From Eriocheir sinensis (taxonomy: Eukaryota > Arthropoda > Malacostraca > Decapoda > Varunidae), in the NCBI RefSeq assembly GCF_024679095.1, contig NW_026111217.1:169001-233000 (forward strand): DNA of 64,000 nt, given 5' to 3'. Positions 47,902 through 64,000 of this stretch are shown in pieces. Under the pieces are notes generated by a model. The model did not search any database and was not told the origin of the DNA. It worked only from the letters and a program-made list of their open reading frames with translations. Each line of letters begins with the position of its first letter. The first letter of the stretch is position 1. Both the position numbers and the translations under genes were made by a program.

Positions 47902-48731
47902 TTAGTCTATCTATTTGTTATCTTCTCTCCGTGACACTTAAACAATCAATCATCCACGTATCCATGCATTAATCCAACCGTCAACCAATATACCCACATT
48001 TCGCTGCTTCCCTCAGCCCCGTTCCATTGCTGTAAAACAAATCTATTAACCTATTGTCTTTTCTTCGTTACACTTTTACAATTTACTTTTTACTTTCAGG
48101 GTCAGTTTCTACGCAATCATCTACCCGTCAATCAATTTATTTACTTATCGCTGCTTCCCACATTTTCGTTGCATTGCTGTAAAAAATATCTATCTATTTA
48201 CCTATTATCTCTCTTTTCTTGACACTTTCCCATCATTCAGCTTCGTTTCCATGCATTCATCTACTCATCAACCTATTTATTTACCCATAGCCGCTTCCAA
48301 TCACATCACCACATTGCTGTAAAAACAAATCCAGCTGTTAATTTCTTTTCTTGACATTTTCACACTTCACATTTTACTTTCAAGGTCGCATGCACGAATT
48401 CATCAATCCATCAACCTATTTATTTACTCATCAACGCTTCACACATTACCGTTGCATTGCTGTAAAAAAATCTATCTTCTTATTATCTCCCTTTTCTTGA
48501 CATTTTCCCATCATTCAGTTTCTGTTTCCATGCATTCATTTACTCATCAACCCATTTATTTACCCATCGCCGCTTCCAATCACATCACTACATTGTTGTA
48601 AAAAAATCCAGCTGTTAATTCATTTTCGTGACATTTTACACTTTACATTTTACTTTCAGGGTCGCATGCACGTATTCATCAACCCATCAACCTTTATATT
48701 TACTCGTTACCGCCTCCCACATTCGCGCTGC
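47890..48731. repeat. Satellite-like array, about 140-bp unit, six copies with dimeric order
   Basis: The phrase cattgctgtaaa starts units at 47890, 48025, 48172, 48312, 48455 and 48591, and the last unit ends near 48731; spacings are 135, 147, 140, 143, 136 and 140 bp. Units 48172 and 48455 resemble each other, as do 48312 and 48591 (aaatccagctgttaatt), so the later part is built of about 280-bp dimers. Common blocks are cttttcttgacattttc, catgcattcat and catcaacctatttatttac. Confidence 0.9.
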
Positions 48732-49311
48732 ATTTCGACACTCGGCGCTAAAAATATGCCACTAATTGTAATTGTCTAAAACACTCTTTTGTTGCCCACC
48801 ACCACACACAAAAAAATATTAATCACCACAAATTGTCATCCATTTATTTCGACAATTCATCCCACGCATTATTCTCCATTCATTTAATTCACGGTTAATG
48901 GTATTTGTTTATTATGCATGTTTTTGGGCTTCACACAAAAAATACATCGATAGTCATTCGCTGCTACATGTGGAAAAAGAAAGGCCGATGAACGGATATG
49001 GGAAAGCGTGTAAGTGATGCCAATTGAAACGTTATGAGATCGCATGTTTCCGCATAGATTAATGTTCACTATGTAAGTCAATTGCATGATCGTAGGCAAT
49101 GTGAGGTGAGCGAGTTAGCGCGTTCCGGACCAATATGTGTCGGACTTTGTGTATACAGTTAGGAAAAGAAGGCAGAAAAGATAAGTGGAGAATTGATGAG
49201 TGGTGAAAAGGGAAGAAAACACAGGTAAGAGTGGAGGAGAAAATATTAGCAACAAAAATAGGCAGAGAAAGACAGGTGAAGAATATTTGATAGCTGAGAG
49301 AAGAAGCAAAT
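48732..49311. other. Unique AT-rich spacer; no gene seen
   Basis: No signal recognised. Confidence 0.5.
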
Positions 49312-49411
49312 TTAGGTTGGATGAGAAAGATTAAAATTAGGTTAGATGAGAAAGACTAAAATTAGGTTGGATGAGAAAGATTAAAATTAGGTTGGATGAG
49401 AAAGATTAAGT
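49312..49411. repeat. 25-bp minisatellite, four copies
   Basis: ttaggttggatgagaaagat plus taaaa starts at 49312, 49337, 49362 and 49387. Confidence 0.95.
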
Positions 49412-50109
49412 TCCAAAAATGGTAAAAACTGTAAAAGGAGAGTTCTTGATGGCTGAAAAAAAAGGATGCACTGTTAAGGAAGAAAAGAAACAAAAAGGAT
49501 GAACTACAAGAAAAAGTCCGAGAGGATGTGACGAATGGAATGAAGTTTTAAAAAAAGGAGCAGGATAAAAGCGGATGGGAAAAGGATGAAGTATAAAAAG
49601 GCGGAAAGGGAAAAATGAAGAGTTGAAAGCTGAAAAAGGAACGCACGCAGGGTATATGAGAAAGATGAAATAGATAAAAAAAAAGAGGTGGAGAAAGATA
49701 GGTGGAGAGTGATCAAAAGCTTAAAAAAGAAGCAAAATTAGGGTGAGTCAAAGATGAATTACAAAAAGGGGCAAGAAGGATGAGAATAAAAGAGGTAGAG
49801 AAAGACAAGTTGAGAGTGAAAAATAGCATAAAAAAAGAAGCAATATTTGGGTGAATATAAAAAGATGAATTACAAAAAGGTGCAAGAAGGATGAGAATGA
49901 AGATAGCTTAAACGAATAGCAAATATAGACTGTAAAAGAAATATGAACTAATAGAAATTGTGGAAAAAAATACGAAGTGATAACGGGTGAGTAGATTGGT
50001 GATAAAATATATATATAGCCAAAACAATTATTGAATTCTGTTAAAAAATGAAGTTATGCGTGTGTAGAAGGGTGGGGAAGGGTGCCTTACTTTATATTTA
50101 AATACCAAC
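49412..50109. repeat. Degenerate purine-rich tandem repeats, about 110 bp
   Basis: gatgaattacaaaaaggggc and gcaagaaggatgagaat recur at 49753 and 49864. Looser copies (ggagaaagataggtgg, aaaaaagaagcaaaattag) extend upstream. No gene. Confidence 0.7.
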
Positions 50110-50190
50110 GAGCGAGTAGCGGGCTTTTTTTACTGTTGTTTCCTTTTTCTGTGCCCTTGTGCTGTCTCCTTCGCTGTAAAAAAAAATAAA
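50110..50190 (+). mobile_element. Isolated LINE family A type 3' tail
   Basis: gagcgagtagcgggcttttt, then gtgcccttgtgctgtctcc, ttcgctgt and an A-rich end. This is the last 80 bp of family A (or of a SINE sharing its tail) without coding sequence: an extremely 5'-truncated insertion. Confidence 0.82.
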
Positions 50191-50430
50191 GCCTGCATCC
50201 GGGCATTTCTCTTTGCTGGTGCCCGCAGAGAAGACCATGATTGCTTCTATTCCGTTCCTGCCACAAATCAAGGCTACATCTATCACTTTTATTCGCCAAC
50301 ATTTCCAATTACTGAGGATAGGTGAGCGATACTTACACTATCTTCCTGTTACTGAGCTTAAATCCTCTTATTGTAAAGTTAATACAGTCAATTATTTTTA
50401 TTTTTAGTTGTAGTAGTGGTTGAAGAGTGG

Positions 50431-50545
50431 GGAGGGCTGTGGACTAGTCGATTAAGGTGTTAAGATCCAAGGAGAGGAGGTTCGAGCCCCAGATTCTCCG
50501 CGTAACGCCACGAAGGGGATCCGATCTTCAACACTAAGGGTCGTA
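50431..50545 (+). mobile_element. tRNA-like repeat with B box
   Basis: gggctgtggactagtcgatt resembles an A-box region and GGTTCGAGCCC (near 50480) a B box. The following 60 bp (cgtaacgccacgaaggggatccgatc) recur in the duplicated segment at 51069-51145, showing a dispersed repeat family. Stems do not form a tRNA. Confidence 0.5.
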
Positions 50546-50594
50546 TTCTTAACCCGTCCGCTGCGATTGTCACGTATTTCCCCTTCACTGGTAG

Positions 50595-50790
50595 CCTGGT
50601 AAAATTCAGTCCCAGGCCTTTCTCTGGGTCTGTGGTAGATAGTGGAGTGTTTCCCATGTGGTATTGGTGTGCTGAATTTCCCCTCCCAAGATGCATGCCT
50701 TTACATTTTTCTTCATTGAATTATAGCAGCCACTTTTTGCTCCATTCCTGTAGCTTGGTGAGGTCTTCTTGTAGGAAATCCGAGTCACTG
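50595..50790 (-). mobile_element. LINE fragment (family E), RT region after the catalytic box
   Basis: On minus: EDLTKLQEWSKKW (near 50740-50775), then after a stop FNEEKCKGMHLGRGNSAHQY, HMGNTPLSTTDPEKGLG. This is the segment following YADD in CR1/L2/RTE-type reverse transcriptases. It differs from families A-D. Confidence 0.75.
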
Positions 50791-50980
50791 GGTTAACAAG
50801 GCTTTCTTAGGCATTTTGGGGCATTTCAATTGGGTAGTTTAATGACCCTGGTGGTAGTCTGACCGGTTTGACGCTTCTTCTCTACCATGAACGTGAAACA
50901 ACACCCATGAGAACCCGATTGATCTCCTTTTCTGCCTCTGGAAATAGTTGATGGGAAGTGGAGGAGTCTGAGAATACCGA

Positions 50981-51240
50981 ACTAACCCACGACCCCAAAC
51001 ACTGACCCTATATGAACTAGAGTGAAAAGAGTCATAACAAAAGAAGAATACGTAATTGCAATAGTAGTAGAAAATATCAGGAAAGGAGGTTCGAGCCCCA
51101 GTGTCTCCGCTTAACGCCAGGAAAGGGGATCCAATCTTCAACACTAACCCACGACCCCAAACACTGACCCTATATGAACTAGTGTGAAAAGAGTCATAAC
51201 AAAAGAAGAAGTAGTAATTGTAATAGTAGTAGAAAGTATC
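50981..51240. repeat. 162-bp tandem duplication including a tRNA-like B box
   Basis: actaacccacgaccccaaac starts at 50981 and 51143. The first copy runs through a purine-rich (gtagtag) part and the ggttcgagcccc segment to 51142. The second is partial, ending near 51240. Identity is high (a few substitutions). Confidence 0.88.
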
Positions 51241-52259
<1,019 letters not shown>

Positions 52260-52408
52260 CCATACGCTCAGAGGATTTAAATCCCCTGGGACGTCCTCTC
52301 CACCCCCTCCACAGCTGCACTGCGTTCCACAGGAGATTAGTGCGGCCACCCTCCTACGTGGCCCCACCCTGACCTGACCTCTCCCACATCTTACCATCTC
52401 GCACGCAC

Positions 52409-53751
52409 ATGGCTGGCTCTATCCCTCCACACAGCAAAATTGCCTGGGCCGGCCTAGCAGGCTTTCCTGGCGCTAGATACTGCTGCATCTGCAGCTACTC
52501 TACACGAGACAAGCCTGTAACGCCCTGCACCGGGGAAAACTGCCCCAACTCTGTGTGCCGTGAGTGTTTCTCAGACGCCGAGTTCTGCTGCTCCCAGACA
52601 ACTGAACTAAGGCGTGCCCGCGGCTTCTCCCGGCCGGTGACTTACGAGGTGGCCTCAACCACCATCTCGGAGCCCGAGGAAGCCAACCACGAGAACGTAG
52701 ATGAACAAGGCGAACAAGACGTGCAGGTGGAAGAGCCAGAAAACATCGTACAGCATCTCATTGCTTCCTCCAGCAAGGAGGAGCTCGCAAGGCGTCTCGT
52801 TCAGCTCCAGCAAGAGACTCAGAGGCAGAAACTAATCATAACAAGATACAAGGAGGAAAAAAAGCTTGTCCTGAATCAAAAAGTCGTCATAGCAAAAACT
52901 CTAAGTCTCCTTGAACAGATCGAAACCTCTGAGTTGGAGCAAAATCACCCACAAATTGCCAACATCGCCACGAGTGCACTACCCAGCAAGATTGACACAG
53001 ACTGGGGGAAGTGTGCTGAACTCTCCTGGCGAAGCTGGTGGACGTCAGGCAGGCCACGCAACTCGCCAAACTCGTGGACTGCTTGCCTCCCTCACCAAGC
53101 GTCGAAGTCGCCATTGGCTCGGACAGCAGCAACACCTCCACAACCTCCGACGACACCACCGCCACTACCAGCACCGCGAGCGGAGGCGCAGCTCAGGCCA
53201 GCGAGCGCGAGGACACAGACGCCAGCAGCAGCAACGACAACAACCGCGGCTCCCCTCGCTCCCGCCCTAGTGCCGGTGACGCTGAGGGCGCAACAAGAAG
53301 AGGGAACAGTCGAGACAACGTCCGGGGAGTACACTCCAACCGACAACCGCAGAGGTGGCGAGGAGCAAACAGGAGGCAGCAGCAGGAGGCGGAGAGACAC
53401 CCATCAAACGCTGCTCACCGCGGTTCCTCTCGGCAGACGCCTCCCCCACCTCGTCGTCACCCGGCCAGACAAGGCCACCACAGCCGACCCACCCACGGAC
53501 ACCAACCCGCTCCTCGACGCCGCGACAAGGTGTGTGACTACTGCTCCCGTCGGGGACACGCAGCAGAGGAGTGTCACGCGAGGGCTGCAGACGAGAGGCA
53601 AGAACACCTCCTCAGACGTGTGATTGCTGAGGTTAGGCAGCCTGTCTCCAGTCACCTGCCCCCTCCACCGGGACCCTCACACATCGCGCCACAGCCTCCT
53701 TCCTGGGGCCATACACCTGGCTGGCAGTGGTCGACCCTCCCTCCTACCTGA
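52409..53751 (+). pseudogene. LINE D ORF1: PHD-like zinc finger, coiled coil, CCHC knuckle; one frameshift
   Basis: An RNA-binding, multimerising ORF1 protein. From the ATG at 52409: a cysteine-rich PHD-like finger (RYCCICSYSTRDKPVTPC, then CPNSVCRECFSDAEFCC; residues 24-61), an acidic linker, and a coiled coil (EELARRLVQLQQETQRQKLI, residues about 122-180). At about 53018 a 2-base change (ctct for ct) moves the natural sequence to the frame that gives LAKLVDVRQATQLAKLVDCL. That frame continues through a Ser/Thr- and Arg/Pro-rich part to the zinc knuckle CDYCSRRGHAAEEC (C-x2-C-x4-H-x4-C, 53533-53574) and a stop at 53751. The original frame also stays open to 53623 but gives unrelated sequence. 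It may be a lesion or, less likely, a programmed shift. Confidence 0.85.
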
Positions 53752-53784
53752 GTAGCTCCAGCACCCATCACCAACTCAGGTAGG

Positions 53785-56637
53785 ATGGCAGACACGCCGA
53801 GGACTCGTCACCAGCTGGTGCTTCTCTCCGCCAACGTGCGAGGCCTCCGCACCAACATCGGGGACCTGACCCATAGCTTTGTCCTGAGGCACCGCGTGGA
53901 CATAGCTGTGGTGACTGAAACGTGGCTCAACAGTGAGGTGGAGTTATCCTTCGGCAGGATTCCAGGCTACGCCCACTGGATCAGGAGAGACCGGCAGGGA
54001 AGACAAGGCGGCGGTGTGGCAGTGTGCCTCAAGGAAGGAGTGCAGGCCCAGAGACTTGAAGTAGAGACACCACCCACGACAGAGGCGGTGTTTCTCAAAG
54101 TAATTCTGACAGATGGCACTGCCCTCCTCCTGTGTGCCATGTACCGCCCCCCAAGGCAAGGGCCTGCCCCCCTGGATTTTCTGACGGAGCAAATGGACGA
54201 CCTGCTGACTCGCCATCGCTGCAGGCATGTCCTAATCGTGGGCGACTTAAACCAGCACATGGAGGGAGCCGCCTACGAGAATCTCCTAACGGTGCAGGGT
54301 CTGACAGATCATGTCACCTTCCCGACCCATGAGCGAGGCGGAACGCTGGATCCCGCTATCTCGGACCTGGGAGAGGGCAGGGTCACGTGCCAACAGCTTG
54401 GGCCGGTAGGCAGCTCTGACCACCACGCCATCCTGACCCGAGCAGACGTGGGCGTGGCGCGAAATGAGGCCACTTCCCACACTATCTGGCTGTGGGACAG
54501 AGCTGACTGGCCCTCCCTTAAAAGAGACCTGCAGCAAACAGACTGGCACACCCTTCTGTCTGGGCGAGCAGAGCCCATGGCGAAGGCCTTTACTGAACGT
54601 CTCAAAGCTCTCCAACGAGAGCACATTCCACACCGTCAGTACACCTCCAAGCCCACCGATCAGCCCTGGTTTGGTTACCGCTGCCGCCTTGCTGCAGAAA
54701 GAAAATATTCTGCGTGGCTCCGCTACAAAAGGAGCCCAACCCGCCGCAACAAAGCCCTGCATCGAGCAGCGTGCAACAATATGGTGGCCACCAGTAAATG
54801 GGCGAAACGGAGGTGGGAAAGAGACCTCCGCGCCAAGCTGTGCGGGCCAGGGGTGGGCAGCAAAACCTGGTGGACCCTTGTTAAGGAAAAGCAAGGCAGC
54901 AGCCACCAAGAAACAATCCCTCCCCTCACCAAGCAGGACGGCACCACAGCCACCAGCAGCAGGGAGAAGGCAGAGCTCCTGGCTGACCTTTTCTCTGCCA
55001 AGATGTCCGTCGCCGACCCCACCAGACCTCCACCACAACTGCCACAGGAATGCAACCAGACCCTGACAGAGGTTTCGGTACACTGGGAGCAAGTGGAGCG
55101 CCTTCTAAGAGCGGTGGACGTCAGGAAGGCCACTGGTCCTGACATCGTTAGCCCACATGTGCTGCGTCACTGCTCCAGTGAGCTGGCAGGACCCCTCTCG
55201 GAGGTGTTCGGGGCCTGTGTCCGGGAGAACACCTGGCCCTCTATATGGAAGGAGGCTCGCGTGGTGCCGGTTCACAAAAAGCGGGCCAGATCTGACCCTG
55301 CCAACTACAGGCCTATCTCCCTCCTGTCTGTAGTTGGAAAAATCTTCGAGAGAATAGTGGTGGAGGCCATCACCCGCCACCTCGAGAACGCCCTCATCAC
55401 TAACCAGCAGTTTGGGTTCAGATCTGGCTGCTCCACTTCAGATCTCCTGCTGTTCCTTCCCAGGGATTGGCAGGACTCACTAGACACCGGCCTGGATACC
55501 ATTGTCGTCGCTCTCGACATCGCGGGTGCTTTTGACCGGGTGTGGCACACCACCTTGCTGGAGAAGCTTCGTGCCAAAGGCATCCAAGGACACCTGCTGA
55601 TGCTGATGAGCGACTACCTTCGGAGAAGAAGCCTTCACATCGACGTCGGCGAGCAGCAATCCAAGGACCTCCCAGTGGGTACCTCAGTCCATCAGGGATC
55701 TGTGCTGAGTCTTGCCCTCTGAAACCTGTACATCGACGACCTTCTCAGGAGCCTGCCAGCAATCTCTGCATATGCTGACGACTGCACGCTCTCCCTCTCT
55801 TACTCACGCCAAGACAGCCAGCAAGCGATTGCTGACGTCAAACAGCAGCTACGCTTGATACGGGAGTGGGGGGAGCGCTGGCAGGTGAACTTTGCTCCTG
55901 AGAAGACTCAGGCGATGGTGATCTCTCGGTCCCCGGCAGCCACACAAGCTGTCGAAGGAAGGGTGATGTTTGGCTCCGTCACCCTCCCGCTCCAGGATTA
56001 CGTCAGGATCCTCGGAGTGGACTTGGACCGAGAGCTGCGCTTCGACCGCCACCTGAAACACGTCGCCCACCAAGCCTCCCTACGTGTCTCTGCCCTTCGT
56101 AGAGTGGCTAATTTCCTCGACAAGCGAGGAATTATGCTCCTCTACAAGGCCCAGGTAAGATCCTACCTGGAGTACGGAGCTCTGACCTGGATGTCCAGCG
56201 CTGCCACACACCTGCAGAGACTGGACAAGGTGGAGCGACGGGTGCAGCGACTGTTACAGGAGAACAACCCCCAGCCGCCCCCTCAGGACATTATACATCT
56301 AGACACTCTGGAGCACCGCCGGGACGTCGCTGCGCTGGTGGTGTTCCACAAGGCCCAGGTACAAGGAGTACCACACCTGGCGAGACTGAGGCTCCCCCCG
56401 CGAGAGGCTGTGAGAGATACGAGAACGGTACTCTCCAGCCACGAGCAGGTCGGGGTGCCGAGGTCACGCGCCAGCCAGCACCAACGGACCTTCACCTCCA
56501 GGGTGTCCCACCTGTGGAACACATTCACTGCAGCAGGGCAAACAGTGAGGGAAATGTCCACCAAGCAGGTAAAAGTGGCTGCTCACAGGTGGCGAAGAAC
56601 ATGCCCCACGCCACTAGTGATGCTAAATACACAGTGA
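53785..56637 (+). pseudogene. LINE D ORF2: endonuclease and reverse transcriptase, one internal stop
   Basis: A 950-codon frame that is open except for TGA at 55720-55722 (codon 646), in the context LSLAL-stop-NLYIDD where related enzymes have Trp (TGG to TGA). Endonuclease, residues 10-235: ANVRGLRTN, VTETW (Glu45), IVGDLNQH (Asp154/Asn156), GSSDHHAI (Asp212/His213). RT: RKATGPDIVSPHVLR (447-461), VVPVHKKR, NYRPISLLSVVGKIFE (507-522), QQFGFRSGCSTSDLL, ALDIAGAFDRVW (Asp578), SVHQGSVLS (His636 where Pro is usual), AYADDCTLS (663-666). Thumb and C-terminal domain: VRSYLEYGALTW, LEHRRDVAALVVFHKAQ, VSHLWNTF. The start ATG at 53785 is 33 bp after the ORF1 stop. Confidence 0.93.
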
Positions 56638-56797
56638 GCAAGTGTAAAGGGCTTTTAAAATAATGCACGAGAAAAAAGTGACATTTTAAGCCCTAAAAAG
56701 TGCACAGAGAAACATATGCTAATCGAACGATCGCATAAAGTGTCGTCGGCGAAATGCAAATCTGTTGTGTAACTATAGAATCGTCAGTTTAAATAAA

Positions 56798-57659
<862 letters not shown>

Positions 57660-57850
57660 TCCTTCCTCATCCATTTCTCTTTTCTCCTCGCTCATCCATT
57701 TATCTTCCCTTCTCTCTCATCCATCTCTTCTCTTCTCTCTCATCCATCTCTTCTCTTCTCTCTCATCCATCTCTTCTCTCCTCTCTCATCCATTTCTCTT
57801 CGATCGTCTCTCATCCATCTCTTCTCATCCACCTTTCTTCTCTACTCTAG
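57660..57850. repeat. 23-bp pyrimidine-rich minisatellite
   Basis: ctctcatccatctcttctct plus tct recurs at about 23-bp spacing (57716, 57739, 57762 and diverged copies either side). A related pyrimidine block with ccacctttcttctctactct occurs both at 57829 and at 58538. Confidence 0.85.
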
Positions 57851-58898
57851 CGTCTCTCTCAATGCAACTATTAAACATTCCATGAGGGAGCACCGAGACC
57901 TACTTCGCCCTACGGTTGGCATTTATATGTAAGACAACTCCCATTTTCTTTGCACGCACAGGATATTGGCGGGACTTTTAATTTATTTTTTTTTGCCGTT
58001 TTTTTGCCGGTCTAATATTACCGAGGGTTTTTTTTTTTATCACCATGAGAAAGCACAGGAGAAAAGAAAGTTATGAAGAAAAGGAACATTCATCCAAAGC
58101 ATATGAATGTCCACCTCCATCTGTTATATTAATAAAAAATAAAAAAATATCCCCCAAAATTTGCACACGCTCAATCGTCGCATTTGTTTTGTTTTCGTTT
58201 TCCAGGATAATACGTTTGCTAATATTAATAATAATAAGTTTCATGGAGCTGCATATATTTTCGCCGTTGCATATAATTCCCGGTAATGAATCAGCACGGC
58301 CAGTTGGAAAAATGTTTATATATCTTCTTCATATTTGCTCACAGGAAAAATAGATAAAAGAGATATGACGTGTACCTGGTTCTTGGGGGCTGTCTCTCAC
58401 CTTCATCTCTCTCCTCTCTTTTCTATATCTCTTCTTTCATCTCACATCGGTCTCTCTTCTCTTCTCTCTTTTCTCCATCTCTCAGCTTTCCTTTCTCATC
58501 CATTTCTCTTCACCTCTCTCATCCATCTCTTCCCGCCCACCTTTCTTCTCTACTCTCTCGTCTTTCTCTATTTCTTCTCTCCGTTCTCCTCAAACTCTCT
58601 TCTCCCTCGTCTAAAAAAGGGTGTATTACGTGAATGATGCCGACAAATGCCCCGGAGGTAAGAAGATCTTCCTTCCACTCACACTAATTTGGCGTAAAAT
58701 AGAAATAAAATAACAAATGCCTTTCGTAAACACAAAGCCGATTCATTTGTTTGGTCTTACTGAGCCTTACTGAGCCTTACTTTGCCCTTTCTCAGACGCA
58801 GACACACACATAATATATCTTTCAGATGATGCAAGAAGGAAACAACAGACAAACAGACGGATAGACAGACAGACAGACATTCATTTCTATTTTTTTTC
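57851..58898. other. AT-rich and pyrimidine-rich spacer; no gene seen
   Basis: T runs 57981-58045, pyrimidine-rich 58390-58610 (partly repeating 57660-57850), GACA tetranucleotides 58862-58880. No coding signal. Confidence 0.55.
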
Positions 58899-58965
58899 TA
58901 GGAGCTGTGGTTAGTGGGCTTTTTTGCTTTATTTATTTTTGCCCTTGAGCTGCCTCCTTTACAGA
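58899..58965 (+). mobile_element. LINE family A type 3' tail fragment
   Basis: aggagctgtggttagtgggc, then ttgcccttgagctgcctcc and tttac. Matches the shared tail; without poly(A). Confidence 0.65.
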
Positions 58966-61382
<2,417 letters not shown>

Positions 61383-61462
<80 letters not shown>

Positions 61463-61469
61463 ACTCTCA

Positions 61470-61530
<61 letters not shown>
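61383..61530. repeat. (AC)n then (CT)n compound microsatellite
   Basis: AC run 61383-61454, then (CT)n 61475-61530. Confidence 0.97.
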
Positions 61531-61531
<1 letters not shown>

Positions 61532-62029
61532 ACATTTAACCTTCTAACAAACAAATACTTCTTTCTTTCTATCAGATCAATCACTTTAATTGATAACGTA
61601 AGATCCATAACCAACCCCACAATCACGTAAGCAAAAAACAGATAGATTAAAACCAAAACTCACTGGTAATATATATGGATGACTCACGCCTTTGTCACAA
61701 TCTAATAAGACCAAAAATGGGGGAGGAGTTAGATACCGCAGTTGCAACGAGACATATAGGTAGAACAAGAGGAGGAGGAGGAGGAGGAGGAGGAGGGCAT
61801 GGAAGGGATGTATGAGATGGTGAGAGGGGCGAGTAGAAACTGTGGTGGGGAGTGTGTGAGGGAAGAAGACGGGGGAGATAGAAAGGTTAAGTGGAAATGT
61901 CAGAATATGAAGGAAATGAGGAAGAGGTGATAGGATTATGGGAAGATGTGTGGTGAAGGGAGTGTGAAAGGGGATGGTGATGATTAGAGGGTGCGCGAGC
62001 AGTAAGGGATATGGGAGTGAAAGGAAGAT
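61531..62029. other. Spacer with (GGA)n; no gene seen
   Basis: GGA repeats 61771-61795, then G+A-rich sequence leading into the next minisatellite. Confidence 0.55.
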
Positions 62030-62540
62030 AAGTCGTGAGTGGGGTGAGAAAGGGAGAGGGAATGGTTACGATACGAGCGAGGTTATCCTTCGTGGAGAGG
62101 GGATTGAGGAAAACGAGAGGAGGAAAGGGAGGGTGCGGAGATGAGGGAGGTGAGAGAGGGAGAGGGAATGGTTATGTTACGAGCGAGGTTATCCTACGTG
62201 GAGAGGGGACAGGAAAAGAAAGGGAAGGAGATGAGGGAGGTGAGAAGGGGAGAAGGATAGTTACAAGTGAGGTTATCGTATGTGGTGGGGGGACTGGGGG
62301 GAAAAGGAGAGAGGAAGTGGAGGGTGCAAAGATGAGTGAGGTGAGAAGGAGAGGGGAAGGGTTGCAAGAGAGGTTATGTTATTATGTGTGATGAGAGGAG
62401 GGAGGAGAGAGGGGAGGAAGGAAGGGAGGGTGCGGAGATAAGGGAGGTGACAAGAGAAGGGTTGTGAGTGAGGTTATGTTTTTTGTGTGATGAGAGGAGA
62501 GGGGAAAGAGGGGAGGAAGGAAGGTGGGAAGGATGATATA
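62030..62540. repeat. Purine-rich minisatellite, unit about 84-106 bp, five copies
   Basis: gcgaggttatc or gtgaggttatg recurs at about 62078, 62184, 62268, 62369 and 62469. Each copy also has ggagatgagggaggtgag and gagaggggaagg blocks. Non-coding. Confidence 0.87.

Positions 62541-64000
<1,460 letters not shown>

Overview
The window looks like gene-poor nuclear DNA of an arthropod, most likely a decapod crustacean. The reasons are very long and frequent (AG)n, (TA)n and (AC)n microsatellites, degenerate TTAGG telomere-type repeats, and several diverged non-LTR retrotransposon (LINE) families, mixed with Merlin-, hAT- and piggyBac-type DNA elements. The taxon is inferred from repeat style, not from a host gene. 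No host protein-coding gene, rRNA or functional tRNA gene can be supported; every sizeable coding region belongs to a mobile element and nearly all are broken.

Left part (1-20.8 kb). A 36-bp minisatellite enters from the left edge (1-906), followed by a tRNA-derived SINE (1217-1500). From 3.17 to 16.26 kb lies a pile of LINEs that can be ordered in time. A 5'-truncated family-A copy (alpha, minus strand) was split by a family-B element (minus strand, 3550-11545) that carries a 14-bp target-site duplication. That family-B element was itself split inside its reverse-transcriptase gene by a nearly full-length family-A copy (beta, plus strand, 5510-8758). A further family-A copy (gamma, plus, 13041-16259) lies head to head with alpha. 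Next is a 3.0-kb Merlin-type DNA transposon (16395-19391) with matching terminal inverted repeats and a perfect 8-bp target duplication. It holds two unrelated broken transposase genes. A non-autonomous hAT element with an 8-bp duplication (19841-20778) follows.

Middle part (20.8-52 kb). This is mostly microsatellites, minisatellites and purine- or pyrimidine-biased low-complexity DNA, with four copies of a CR1-like LINE (family C; near 25.1, 28.5, 36.2-41.0 and 41.7 kb). The longest copy shows an ORF1 with a cysteine cluster, coiled coil, PASQ-type octapeptide repeats and an SGNH-hydrolase domain, and is interrupted by a 587-bp piggyBac-like MITE at TTAA. A fourth family-A copy (delta, 30.3-33.3 kb) is riddled with small indels. 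Several tandem arrays with 25-180 bp units lie at 43-50 kb; one 140-bp array appears to have grown from a LINE 3' tail. Two perfect foldbacks are present (20-bp arms at 42.6 kb, 37-bp arms at 45.0 kb).

Right part (52-64 kb). The best-preserved element is a complete 4.5-kb LINE (family D, 52258-56801) lying between two long (GA)n tracts. Its ORF2 is open over 950 codons except for one internal TGA, and its ORF1 has one frameshift. The rest is low-complexity DNA, another TA tract, minisatellites, and a CpG-rich, palindrome-containing segment with two CCAAT motifs at the extreme right edge.

The genes do not form a host pathway. Each LINE pair (nucleic-acid-binding ORF1; endonuclease and reverse-transcriptase ORF2) would serve its own retrotransposition, and the SINE and MITEs would depend on enzymes supplied elsewhere.
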